Source: Calliopum simillimum
Lineage: Eukaryota > Arthropoda > Insecta > Diptera > Lauxaniidae
Direction: 5' to 3'
Assembly: GCA_951812925.1 (NCBI GenBank)
Contig: OX638368.1
Location: forward strand, 80,024,909-80,088,908
DNA: 64,000 bases
Numbering within the stretch: the stretch's first letter is position 1; each line of letters opens with the position of its first letter. The notes under the pieces were generated by a model, which saw nothing but the letters and a program-made list of their open reading frames with translations, did not search any database and was not told the origin of the DNA. The translations under genes and the position numbers were made by a program. Below are positions 44,055 through 54,057 of this stretch, piece by piece.

Positions 44055-44820
44055 TCAATCAATTTGTGAACATGTGTGGAATGTTTTGCAGCCTTTATAT
44101 ATGGCAAATAAAGAAGAAAAAGATTGGTTGGAAGTAGCCAGTGAATTCTACAATAAAAACAATTTTCCTAACATAGTAGGAGCAATAGATGGGAAGTACA
44201 TACGCATGGTGAAGCCACAAAATTCAGGATCTAGTTTTTTCAATTACAAAAAGTTTTTTTCTTGTGTCCTCATGGCTTGGACCGATGTTGATTACAAGTC
44301 CGTAGCTATTGACGTTGGTGCTTATGGATGTTCCAGTGATTCCGAAGTATTCAAAACTTCAAACATGGGTCGCAAATTAGCGCAGAATCAATTAAATATT
44401 CCGCTTCCAAAAAAAATTCCCAGCGATGATAATGGAATTGATATACCGATCTGTGTTGCTGCAGATGAAGCATTTGGACTATCGCCTAATATTTTACGAC
44501 CTTATTCTAGACATAAGTTGAACATTAGTAAGCGAATTTTCAACTATAGACTAACCAGAGCTCGCCGTATGGTTGAATGTACTTTTGGTATTCTATCTAA
44601 TAAATGGCGTATTTTTCATAGGCCAATCGATGTTAAAATAAATTTCGCTATCAAAATAATCAAAGCATGTTGTATTCTACACAACTATGTTCGAGTGAAA
44701 GATGGTATTAAAATTATTGATTTGTTTTATGAATGCCCCATGGACACTTTGGTAACATACAATAAAAGCACGCGAGAGCAAGCAACACCCAAAGTGGCTC
44801 AAACGTTCGCCAATACTTGA
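44050..44820 (+). CDS. PIF/Harbinger transposase exon 2, copy 2 (DDE core intact)
   Basis: An open frame of 256 codons: SICEHVWNVLQPLYMANKEE, NNFPNIVGAIDGKYIRMVKP, SVAIDVGAYGCSSDSEVFKT, CVAADEAFGLSPNILRPYSR, ARRMVECTFGILSNKWRIFH, IIKACCILHNYVRVKDGIKI. Counting from the ATG, D47 (IDGK), D97 (SDSE), D139 (ADEAF) and E176 (MVECTFG) are present, so the DDE_Tnp_4 nuclease core has its acidic residues. It lacks the N-terminal exon and the YLVTG segment lost in the tandem duplication, so a normal protein is unlikely. It ends naturally with TPKVAQTFANT. In living elements this nuclease needs a partner Myb/MADF-type protein; a MADF exon lies at 46050-46230. Confidence 0.85.
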   Translation: MYQSICEHVWNVLQPLYMANKEEKDWLEVASEFYNKNNFPNIVGAIDGKYIRMVKPQNSGSSFFNYKKFFSCVLMAWTDVDYKSVAIDVGAYGCSSDSEVFKTSNMGRKLAQNQLNIPLPKKIPSDDNGIDIPICVAADEAFGLSPNILRPYSRHKLNISKRIFNYRLTRARRMVECTFGILSNKWRIFHRPIDVKINFAIKIIKACCILHNYVRVKDGIKIIDLFYECPMDTLVTYNKSTREQATPKVAQTFANT

Positions 44821-46020
44821 CGTCATATTTTACATCCCCCCAAGGATGCATTCCTTTCCAGTACGATAAAATTTAATTTCACATTCTTAAATTAAAAAAC
44901 TATAATAATTTTTTTGAGTAAATATACTCGTATATTTGTTTTTTTCGAATAAAACATTTGCTTTGTGGGAAAATATCAGTAAATTGCTTTAGTTTTTTAT
45001 TGAAAAAGTGTGTGTGCAAAAATCTTGCAGTTGTATTGAAAACTTAAATATTGGCGCTAGCAAAAAACCATCAAATATGCATGTTTTTTAAATAAAAACA
45101 CAGATGAATAAAAGTCAGTTTCAAAAAACATTTTGGCACAATTTTTATGCTCTACACCCATGTCCTTCCGTTTGTAACGCAGAGAAGGAGGCGTGGCAGG
45201 TATAGGAAGTATATATATTCTTGATCAGCGTTATCTCCTCAGTCGATATCGCCGTGTCCGTCTGTCTGACTGTGGAAATTTTTTTTACGGGAAAACTAAC
45301 CAAGATAATTCGGTGAAATTTGGTGCAGTAGCTTTGCCGTAAAAGCTAGCTCAAGAGGGCGTGACACCACCCATATATGCAAAAGCTTCAAAATGCTATA
45401 CTAAAAGGGTTTTTGGAGAAATGCGAGCTCTGACCAAAAACTGGGTAAACTCGGACAAGAGGGCGTAGCACCTCCCATATAAGCAAAAGTTTAAAAATAC
45501 TGCAGTGTAGGGTATTTAACGTTTGGTCAGGCTAAAGGCAACACCCTTACTAGTCTTTATTCTTTTCTTTTCAAAGTTTCCTGTATTTGGTTTTGTATTT
45601 TTAAACAAATTCTCCGTGATGGCAGTAAATTACATGTCAAATGAAAGGAAATAGATTAGGATTCTATAATTTGTTACTGAAACTATGGGTTAAAAAGACA
45701 TTTCTTGGAAAAATAATGTTTTTTCTTATTAAAATACTAATCAAAATTTTATAAAATTCGCTATATCTCGAAACCCATGATTTGGGTATAGGACTTTTGG
45801 ACACCAACTTTGTAACCAGTTATCTTTCAAATGACACCAATATTATTAAAATCCATGAAGAGGTTCAGAACTTATACCGGTTTTCATAATAGCTATATCC
45901 TGATCTTTAGATGACTATTATATCTCCAAGTCTTGGAGTCCAAGCTAGATCAAAAGAAAAGTTTGGTTTAAACCAAATTGGGTCCTAATGTAATGTTTAG
46001 CAAGAATTATATAAGAACCA
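44821..46020. other. Harbinger 3' flank plus two repeat copies
   Basis: After the transposase come AT-rich sequence, a CCCTACACC-family repeat (45140-45565) and a degenerate GATATAGCC-family copy (about 45610-45940). No coding frame is supported. Confidence 0.5.
45140..45565 (+). repeat. Short copy of dipteran interspersed repeat
   Basis: Shares with 48110-49215 the phrases TGTCCTTCCGTTTGTAACGC, AGAGAAGGAGGCGTGGCAGG, TATATTCTTGATCAGCG and GTCTGTCTG. It ends ACTGCAGTGTAGGGTATTTA and ACACCCTTACTAGT. I recall near-identical phrases being widespread in Drosophila intergenic DNA. Confidence 0.78.
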
Positions 46021-46049
46021 CTAAAGTAAACTTAAAAAAAAAAATCTAC

Positions 46050-46230
46050 CTGCTTTAACTTTTCCCACAGAATTCATTTCTGCCCAGCCAACAACAACGA
46101 CTTCATATATTTGGTCCCATAATTTCTTTTTCAAGTTATGGTCGGCACACTCCCTTAATTGTTTGTTGTATATTGCTGGCCGCTTTTCTACTTCGTCAAT
46201 TAAGATCTCCATCAGCTCCGAAAACGCCAT
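46050..46230 (-). CDS. MADF-domain exon (partner protein of Harbinger?)
   Basis: The minus-strand frame starts at ATG 46230: MAFSELMEILIDEVEKRPAI, YNKQLRECADHNLKKKLWDQ, IYEVVVVGWAEMNSVGKVKA. The LI-x-EV-x-KRPxxYxxxL...K..LW..I pattern is the first half of a MADF (Myb/SANT-like) DNA-binding domain. It ends at GCAG|GTAGAT (donor, intron from 46049); the next exon (expected KW..LR..F) was not found. Insect PIF/Harbinger elements commonly carry a divergently placed Myb- or MADF-type second gene, so this is probably that gene. A host MADF gene fragment is the alternative. Confidence 0.65.
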
Positions 46231-46983
46231 TTCAGCAGGTTCTTTTTTCTGGAACTTTTATACTTAAGTATAAAAAAATGCAAAACACGCGAACAAAAGT
46301 CAAAATAGGTACATTAAGCTAGCAGAGCGAAAATGGCAGAACTAAAAAAAAAATGCCAGAATAATAGGCTAATTATAGGCAAATTTTGGGCCCAAACGCC
46401 AAATTTTAGGCTCTTCATTAAAAAAAAAAAAATTGCTCTGCTAGCTGAAGTGCAAGCTAGCAGAGCTATTTCCAGAAAACACATACGGGACGTATATTGT
46501 ACTAAAGTAAGTAGTCAAAAATTATAGGCTAATTATAGGCTATTTAAATGCACAATCGCCAAATAAAAAGCTTTCCATTAAAAAAAAAAAAAAAGGATTC
46601 TGCTAGGTTAGGTTTAAGCTAGCAGAGCGATTTCGAAAAAAAAAACATTTTGTACTAAAGAAAGTATTTAATAATTATAGGCTATTTAAATAACCAATCG
46701 CCAAATAAAAAGCTTTCCATTTAAAAAAAAATAATAATTCTGCTAGGTTAAGCTTAAGCTAGCAGAGAGATTTCGAAATAAAACATTTTGAACTAAAGAA
46801 AGTATTCAATAATTATAGGCTATTTAAATGCCCCATCGCCAAAAGAAAAGCTTTTCATTTAAAAAAAAATTAACCAAATCAACTTTCTTGAAATTATGAA
46901 CTTCGATAACAACAATTCCAGAGAAAAAAAAAACAATAACAAAAACTACTACACCAACAACAAATTTACTACTACTACAACAA

Positions 46984-47085
46984 CAGTAATTTTACATAAA
47001 AGTAGGGGTAAGTGGGCGGCCGCTGCTCAGGATTTAAACCCATCAGACATCCAACAGCAGCTTCGCGGCGGCCTTCGGCAAATCA
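46984..47085 (+). repeat. GC-rich module, plus copy (partly deleted)
   Basis: GTAATTTTACATAAAAGTAG then GGGTAAGTGGGCGGCCGCTG, CATCCAACAGCAGCTTCGCG and GCGGCCTTCGGC, followed by AATCAGTCT. Confidence 0.88.
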
Positions 47086-47194
47086 GTCTTATACAAGCGC
47101 AGTAGCGACTTATTATTTAAAAAAAATTAAAATTTTTATTAAAAATTGTGCGGGAAATTTGATTAGCAAAACTATTTGTTGGGTATATTATAGA

Positions 47195-47310
47195 CTGATC
47201 CGCGGCCGAAGGCCGCCACGAAGACGGTGTTGGATGTCTGACGGGCATAAATCCTGAGCAGCGGCCGCAGGCCGCCCACTTACGCCTACTTTCATGTAAA
47301 ATTACTGTTG
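47195..47310 (-). repeat. GC-rich module, minus copy
   Basis: GATCCGCGGCCGAAGGCCGC, GGTGTTGGATGTCTGACGGG, GCGGCCGCAGGCCGCCCACT and TACGCCTACTTTCATG. It forms the other half of the 46.8-47.5 kb apex. Confidence 0.9.
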
Positions 47311-47624
47311 TTGTAGTAGTAGTAAATTTGTTGTTGGTGTAGTAGTTTTTGTTATTGTTTTTTTTTTCTCTGGAATTGTTGTTATTGAAGTTCATAATTT
47401 CAAGAAAGTTGATTTGGTTCATTTTTTTTTAAATGAAAAGCTTTTCTTTTGGCGATGGGGCATTTAAATAGCCTATAATTAGCCTATAATTACACTACCC
47501 CGTAGCGAATGTCATGAAAGAATTGTTATGAGTCACTAACGACAGTGCTATGGCTTCAATGACATTCAGGGACGTTTCCATATAAGTCTTTCATGACAAT
47601 TCCATACAAGTGACCAGGCTGTTA

Positions 47625-47815
47625 TCAATGCCTTCTGAATTACATTGTCATGCAGAGCACATGATGCCTTCTGGATGACTTTGTCATGTAGGGGACACGA
47701 AGCCCTTTGGATGACCTTGACATGCAGGGGACATGATGCCTTGTGGATGACATTGTCATGTAGGTGACATGATGCCTTGTGGATGACATTTACATGCAAA
47801 GGACATCAACGTCAG
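47625..47815. repeat. 39-bp minisatellite, ~5 copies
   Basis: Units contain GATGCCTTSTGGATGACATT and GTCATGYAGRGGACA. On the minus strand the repeat reads as 13-residue units (HDNVIHKASCPLH), an artefact of 39 being divisible by three. Confidence 0.85.
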
Positions 47816-48109
47816 GTATATGACAATGACGTGACTTGTCATCAATGGCTTCTGAATGACAATTTGCGCCATGTAGAAAATATATCGTTACCTGAAATCT
47901 AAAATAAACGTAACATAATTTTAAGTTTTTCAAAGACAACAAAAAACGTCTTAAAACTCCAACTATTTTATATTTTATTGGCAGTTTTGCTTAATGCCGA
48001 TTTTATTTTATGCAATTCTTGCCAAAACTAACTTTAACTTCTAAAATATTTCTATTTTCATGACGTTTTTTGCAACGTCTTGAATAAAAAACTCAAAATG
48101 ATGTTACGT

Positions 48110-49215
48110 CTTTTTATACCCTACACCCAGGGTATATTCACTTTGTCCTTCCGTTTGTAACGCAGAGAAGGAGGCGTGGCAGGTATAGAAAAGTATATAT
48201 ATTCTTGATCAGCGTCACCTCCTGAGTCGATATAGCCATGTCCGTCTGTCTGGCTGGCTGGCTGGCTGGCTGGCTGGGTGGCTGGCTGGCTGTGTGTTGA
48301 AATACACTTTTTGGGAAAACTGAAAAAGATAATTCAATGAAATTTGGTACACTGCCTCCGTCGTCAAAGTTAGCTCGGGGGATTGAAAATGAGCAAAATC
48401 GGTCAACGGACACGCCTACCGCCCATACAAAAATTATATTCAAAATGCAATTTTAGGAGTATTTTTCACGACAATGCAACCACAATACATATAAATACTA
48501 CGAATTGTAAGCGCAAGCTCTGATAAAAATTTGAGCGAATTCGGACGAGAGGGCGTGGCACCTCCTATATAAGCAAAAGCTTCAAAACGCTATACTGAAA
48601 GCGTTTTTTGAGATATTCGAACCAAATTTGACTCAGACACTAAGAATCATAAATGAAAGCTCTCAACAAAAATTGGGTGAAATCGGACCAAGGGGCGTGG
48701 CACCTCCCATATGAGCAAAAGTTTCAAAATGCTATACTGAAAGAGTTTTTTGAGATAATCCAACCAAACTTTCAAATACTAAAGACTAAAAATGCGCGCT
48801 CTAAGCTAAAACTAGAAGAACTCGGACGAGAGGGCGTGGCACCTCCTATATAAGCAAAAGCTTCAAAACGCTATACTGAAAGCGTTTTTTGAGATATTCG
48901 AACCAAATTTGACTCAGACACTAAGAATTATAAATGAAAGCTCTCAGCAAAAATTGGGTGAAATCAGACAAGGGGGCGTGGCACCTCCCATATAAGCAAA
49001 AGATTCAAAATGCTATACTGAAAGAGTTTTTTGAGATAATCCAACTAAATTTCACTTTGACACTAAAAACTATAAATGCAAGCTCTGAACAAAAACTGGG
49101 TGTACTCGGACAAGAGGGCGTGGCACCTCCCATATAAGCAAAATTTTCAAAATACTGCAGTGTAGGGTATTTAGTTTTTGGCCAGGCCAAAATTTACACC
49201 CTTACTAGTTCGATT
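48110..49215 (+). repeat. Long copy of dipteran interspersed repeat with internal duplications
   Basis: Begins TATACCCTACACCCAGGGTA and ends CTGCAGTGTAGGGTATTTAG. Contains a GGCT-rich tract (48251-48290) and about four tandem modules each with GGGCGTGGCACCTCCYATAT and AAGCAAAAGCTTCAAAACGC, spaced about 140 bp apart (starts near 48552, 48695, 48833, 48975, 49117). No protein-coding claim is made. Confidence 0.8.
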
Positions 49216-49560
49216 TCAGTTGACTATATGTACCTATGATTCTGCTTTCATTACCACCTCACTTCTGGTTGGAACCCGGCACTTTCTCTCATAAAACAAC
49301 CTTTTTCTTGACTTAAACCTATTTTTTATTCCTAAATAACTAAAATAGTTAATAAGTTTTATTTAAAAAATTATATTTAAGTGATATAGATACTATTTTT
49401 GTAAGAAGTGCAATATTAAGAGTTATAAAATTAAATGTACTTCAATGTACTTTTGAATTAAAAAATTACATATGTAAATAAAAGGCAAAAAGCGCTTCAA
49501 GTATTGAAAGAGTAAATTAAATATCTTAACAAAACTTAATTCATGTTTAACACAATTAAA

Positions 49561-49982
49561 TTAGTTTATATGTGTAGCATTTGCGTTTTCTTTGTTGCGA
49601 GAGTTACGTTTATTCGCCCTGTTCTTTACTTTTTTAACAGCTGCTCGAAGTTCTAATACAAACTCATCAAACGTGGTAATCCCGGACGCCTCTATAAAAT
49701 ATTAAAGAAAAAGTTTACTTTTAATGCCTTTTCATAATCAGTGTTTCATGTAATGTAGTAAGGTTGTAGAAATGTGATACAAAGAATAAAAATTTCACTT
49801 TAAAAAGTAGTTCCCTTACCATGCAATGCACTTATAAACTGCTTATAAGACTTTAGGGGTTTTTTATCCTTAGCACCATCATAATTAAAGTCATACATAT
49901 ATCAAAGATGAACCCTTTGGAGTCGCAGTAAATATTCCCTTTTCTTTTTTGCAATTGACCTTCGCACTGATCTTTCAGTCAT
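49561..49982 (-). CDS. Two-exon small basic protein of the 47.5-50.4 kb element
   Basis: Exon 1 runs from ATG at 49982 to a donor CATG|GTAAGG (intron from 49819): MTERSVRRSIAKKKREYLLR, then DFNYDGAKDKKPLKSYKQFI, SALH. Exon 2 (49691-49561), after TTTTATAG, continues in phase: EASGITTFDEFVLELRAAVK, KVKNRANKRNSRNKENANAT and stop. One in-frame TGA at 49902-49904 interrupts exon 1 (LQRVHL*YMYDF), so this copy is damaged unless a short intron is missed. The predicted product is about 105 residues, highly basic, with a K/R-rich head and tail. It may be a DNA-binding accessory protein; I recognise no family. Confidence 0.5.
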
Positions 49983-50404
49983 TTTTAATTGATGATTTCT
50001 TTGAATTATATTAATACCACTTGACTTTTAATCACCTATATTGAAAACACTTTCACCACGACCGTTAGCAAGCAGATTTAAAAAAATTTTGTTTGAGATA
50101 AAACTTTTCACACGATTTTCTTTTATTTTAAAAATCACAACTGACAAGAATGACAAAAAATAAAATTTAATATAAAGAAAAATTCAAGACGATTTTCTAT
50201 GAAGCTGACGGTTGCATGACATTTTCTTGCTTGAGTCATGTGTTGAGGAACGTATGCATGACAATGTCTTGTCAGTGACTATTTCTACAATATGTCGATT
50301 GAATGTCGCCTAAAAACTGTTATTGAAGCTCAAAGTCACCGACAAGTCACTGATGAACACGTCATGAAAGTCTGCTTACGCTACGGGGTATGCAACAGCC
50401 AAAT

Positions 50405-51095
50405 CTCCCAGTGAATGCCACTATCCATTTCATATGTAAAATGGGCTGCTGGTTCCAAAAATCGCATTATTTATATTTTTATTTTTTTCTTTCGTGTCGT
50501 TTTCGAGATATCGGTCATTTTCGGTTTTCGGACCAACAAAAAAAAGATAGTTCCATTTAAATACAAATATCTCAAGAACCAATGTTTGTATTCAAACGTG
50601 TAACATGTTATATTAAAGGTAATTAAATTACCTACAAATGATATTCACATCATTTTTTGGTTGGTTAGTTGCGGCAAAATAAATTGATTTCTAAAAAATC
50701 ATTTTTTTTTTTCGAAAAAATTAACAAAAAATCAAAATCAACTGCAGATTTATACAAGAAGAAATAACTTTTTTATAATTTTTTTTTTGTATCATAGACT
50801 ATATATTTGTGAAGAAAATAAGATACCACTTAAAAAAATCGATGGAAAAATGCAAAAGTTGTATACAATTCGTGTCTCGTCGTTTTTCTCCAGCACGTCA
50901 GATTTTTTTTTAATCGATTTTTGAAGTTTTTTAATCCACTGTACATGAAAAATACAAAAATAGCGCATTCTTGTGTTAAATCGATTAATTTAACTATATG
51001 ATCCTTACATTTGAGGTGTATTATGTGTTCAGTAAACTTATGCAGGATATTACGAGAAATATTTTTGTAGACATAAGTGTATATGTAAGTGTATA
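50405..51095 (+). repeat. Repeat family also at 63690-64000 (inverted)
   Basis: Starts CCAGTGAATGCCACTATCCA and contains TTTACATATGA-type edges, TTTTCGAGATATCGGTCATT, TATCTCAAGAACCAATGTTT and TTCAGTAAACTTATGCAGGA. The copy at the window's right edge reads in the opposite direction. Confidence 0.85.
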
Positions 51096-51240
51096 AGTAA
51101 GCTAGCAGAGCAATTTTTTTTTTTTTTAATGAAGAGCCTAAAATTCGGCGTTTGGGCCCAAAATTAGTCTATAATTAGCCTATAATTCTGGCATTTTTTT
51201 TTTCAATTCTGCCATTTTCGCTCTGCTAGCTTAATGTACC

Positions 51241-51448
51241 TTGGAAAGTAGCTGTTGTTATTCTTGTGGCTCAAAATCGATCTGCATCTGTCCCATCCGA
51301 TTTTCGGCCTATAAGCATATTGCCATGTTTGTCTAAGGTATTTGAATCAATTTTATCTTTTCAAACATCACAACATTTAAATCAAAATAACCTCTTATCG
51401 CCTTTCCAGTCGGGTTTCCGGTCTAAATACAGCTGCTCTACTGCTATG
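51241..51448 (+). pseudogene. LINE RT part 1
   Basis: Reads TWKVAVVILVAQNRSASVPS, DFRPISILPCLSKVFESILS, HLNQNNLLSPFQSGFRSKYS and CSTAM: RT motifs 1-2 (W-K-x-A-x-V-x-P, FRPISILPxLSKxxE, QxGFR). It is followed directly by the foldback insertion. Confidence 0.9.
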
Positions 51449-53263
51449 GACTGATTCCATTTCAATTCATACGGTGAGTGTGCACTTAGGTTTGCAAATC
51501 AACTTCAAACTAGCAAAATATTTTTCTGCCATCAAAATAAGGGAACATGTATTTTTTTTTTAATGGTTTGGACCAAAATTGGGGATTTTATGGCGTTTTA
51601 TAGGAATTTTGCCGAAAATTTAATTTTGAAAAATTCATGAAGTTTAACCGGTTTTTTCAACCGCATTTCTTTATTTATCAACTGATTTACATGAGTCAAA
51701 ATTTATTTGGTGCACAATGAAATTCTTTTAAATAATAATTAAAAAAAAAATTTCTTTAGCCCTTACTTTCCTTAAAATTGATGTTTATATTTTAAATAAA
51801 AATGCTAATTTTCTCAAAAACACGCAGTGATAGTAAAGCACGTGTTCTTTATTCCAGCAATGCCAGTTTTCTTGGTATTTTTGTTATAAGTGCAAAATTT
51901 GCAATTTTTAACGTCAAGATATCTTGAAAAACTTAAATAAAACCCATAAATTTGAAAAAAACCGAATTCTTTATTTTTGAGACACAAAATTCATTTATAG
52001 TAAGTTAGATGGAACTTAAATATACTCACGGTATAGAAAACCAAGCATTGTTTGTGTTTTTTGCGATTTGACCGTACCTTGGCTCTTGTTTTTCTTCGAA
52101 AGTTCTCGGGATTTCTATTAGTTTCTTTTTCGATTGCTTCATGTAATTTCGCGACCCATCATAGTCTGTGAAATGACCACACGGCTGCTATCCAGACTGC
52201 TTGTGAGTTTCTAACTCAAGAGCTAAAACTGACACCAGCTATTCAATTAAAAATTTTGCTGTTGATGAAATTTATTCCTTTAGAATAAACAAAATTGAAC
52301 AGTGGAAAAATGCAAAGAAATGCAAAAGTATTCAAAAATGTCATGTTTGGAAGAGTGAGGGAACCAGAGGGTTAACTTCTTGCTACATAGCCAGAACAGC
52401 ACAACACAATTACACGAAAGCGATCGAAAAAAAAACTAATAAAAATTCCAAGAACTTTCAAAGAAAAACAAAAGCCAAGGTACGGTCAAATCGCAAAAAA
52501 ACACAAACAATGCTTGGTTTTCTATACCGTGAGTATATTTAAGTTCCATCTAACTTACTATAAATGAATTTTGTGTCTCAAAAATAAAGAATTCGGTTTT
52601 TTCAAATTTATGGGTTTTATTCAAGTTTTTCAAGATATCTTGAAAACCAAAAATGGTAGAAGAATGTGAGTGCCATTTTTGGAATCAGTATCGCAAAACC
52701 GTCTAGGAAAGTGAAAACTGAACTGTGTAATTTTTTTTTATTCATTTTGTATAGAAGAACTAAAATTAACGTTAAAAATTGCAAATTTTGCACTTATAAC
52801 AAAAATACCAAGAAAACTGCCATTACTGGAATAAAGAACACGTGCTTTACTATCACTGTGCAAATTTTCGAGAAAAAAAAAATATGAGGTTTTTGAGAAA
52901 ATTAGCATTTTTATTTAAAATATAAACATCAATTGTAAGAAAAGTAAGTGTTACAGAAATTTTTTTTTTAATTATTACTTAAAAGAATTTTATTGTGCAC
53001 CAAATAAATTTTGATTCATGTAAATCAGTTGATAAATAAAGAAATGCGGTTGAAAAAACCGGTTAAACTTCATGAATTTTTCAAAATTAAATTTTCGGCA
53101 AAATTCCTACAAAACGCCATAAAATCCCCAATTTTGGTCCAAACCAAAAAAAAAAAAAAAAAAGTGTTCCCTTATTTTGATTGTAGAAAAATATTTTGCT
53201 AGTTTGAAGTTGATTTGCAAACCTAAGTGCACACTCACCATATGAATTGAAATGGAATCAGTT
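51449..53263. mobile_element. Foldback element, 1815 bp, TATG duplication
   Basis: TATG at 51445-51448 and 53264-53267 brackets ends GACTGATTCCATTTCAATTC and, reversed, AACTGATTCCATTTCAATTC. The arms (about 51449-52165 and 52425-53263) pair along almost their whole length, for example GTGAGTGTGCACTTAGGTTT, GTTTAACCGGTTTTTTCAAC, AAAGCACGTGTTCTTTATTC and AACCAAGCATTGTTTGTG. The loop is about 260 bp. The host LINE frame resumes at ACGAAAGTCATTGATG, confirming the insertion. Confidence 0.92.
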
Positions 53264-53267
53264 TATG

Positions 53268-53620
53268 ACGAAAGTCATTGATGACATTCGCTGTTCTTAT
53301 GATTTGGATCAGCTGACGTTGCTATGTGTTCTCGATTTTTCTAAGGCCTTCGATAGCGTAAACCACTCTATCTTATGTAAAAAATTTAAGATTTATTTTG
53401 TTTTTTGTGATAACTCTCCACGACTACTTAGTAGTTATTTAAACGATAGGGTACAAAAGGTCAATATTTGTAACATTTTCTCTGAAAGTAATTATTGCCG
53501 TGCTGGTGTTCCGCAAGGCTCTGTGTTGGGACCTCTACTGTTTAGTATGTTCATAAATGACATTTTCAGGGTGTGTAGTAATGTTAAGATGCATGCACTT
53601 GCTGATGACATTCAAATATA
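53268..53620 (+). pseudogene. LINE RT part 2 (catalytic core)
   Basis: Reads KVIDDIRCSYDLDQLTLLCV, LDFSKAFDSVNHSILCKKFK, CRAGVPQGSVLGPLLFSMFI and KMHALADDIQIY. The catalytic residues DFSKAFD and LADD are intact in this segment. It is interrupted at 53621 by the Tc1 element between codons for IQIY and the following residue. Confidence 0.92.
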
Positions 53621-54057
53621 CAGTAGGTCGAAGCCAAACTCGAACACCAAAGAAACTATTTTTCAATGCCCCAAAACTAGGGACGCAAAAATAATTTAAG
53701 GAATTTGAAGTACATTTTTCAATAGCCTATTTGATTTTCAATTTGAACGAAAAACCAAACTTGAAATACTCCGTTATTTTTGAAAATAAATAAAAAGTTA
53801 CAGAAATCAAGCATATTCAGTAGGGGAATGTCGTCAGGGTTGGGTCACTTTTTAACTTTCCTCTGTATCTTTTTCATATTGTGACGAAAAATAACAACAC
53901 ATGAAAAGAAACTTCGCGACATTTCAAGAATAGAACCAGTGACGTCACAAGAGTACTTGACAGTGATGCCAAGTTTTGTCAGGAAACTATTAGCCGAAAG
54001 AATCAACGAGATGTTGCCAGATGTTTCGCTAATGCAATTCTAGAACGTTCATCCGGG

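Larger units (their letters stand above)
46805..47495. repeat. Palindrome with two GC-rich modules at its apex
   Basis: The arms pair through TTATAGGCTATTTAAATGCC, CCATCGCCAAAAGAAAAGC, AACCAAATCAACTTTCTTGA, TATGAACTTC and ACTACTACAACAACAGTAAT. The apex 46984-47310 contains two GC modules in opposite orientation. The inner part (CCAAATCAAYTTYCTTGAAATT onward) is shared with the centre of the 17607-18952 foldback. Confidence 0.9.
47496..50390. mobile_element. Unclassified ~2.9-kb element, TACCCCGTAGCG inverted ends
   Basis: TACCCCGTAGCGAATGTCAT at the left and, reversed from the right, TACCCCGTAGCGTAAGCAGA define 12-bp perfect TIRs. Looser subterminal similarity follows (TCATGAAAG, GTCACT, GACA). 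Inside are a 39-bp minisatellite, a dipteran interspersed repeat (48110-49215, probably nested) and a two-exon gene on the minus strand (49561-49982). No DDE transposase was recognised and no target duplication is clear. Confidence 0.65.
46317..51237. mobile_element. Composite element bounded by AAGCTAGCAGAGCG inverted ends
   Basis: The left end GTACATTAAGCTAGCAGAGC with GAAAATGGCAGAA and the right end (51100-51240) are inverted copies for about 140 bp (GGCTAATTATAGGC, GGGCCCAAACGCC, TAGGCTCTTCATT). The GCTAGCAGAGC unit repeats at 46317, 46454, 46617 and 46753. The interior holds the palindrome 46805-47495, the 47496-50390 element and a 50.4-51.1 kb repeat. The right side abuts a LINE RT frame; no LINE sequence was found on the left, so this may be a rearranged rather than simple insertion. 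Confidence 0.65.

Noticed and set aside
47566..47799. ORF with 13-residue HDNVIHKASCPLH repeats
   Set aside because: Direct translation of the 39-bp minisatellite; not a protein family.
46317..51237. LTR retrotransposon bounded by direct repeats
   Set aside because: The ends are inverted, not direct, and there is no gag/pol sequence.
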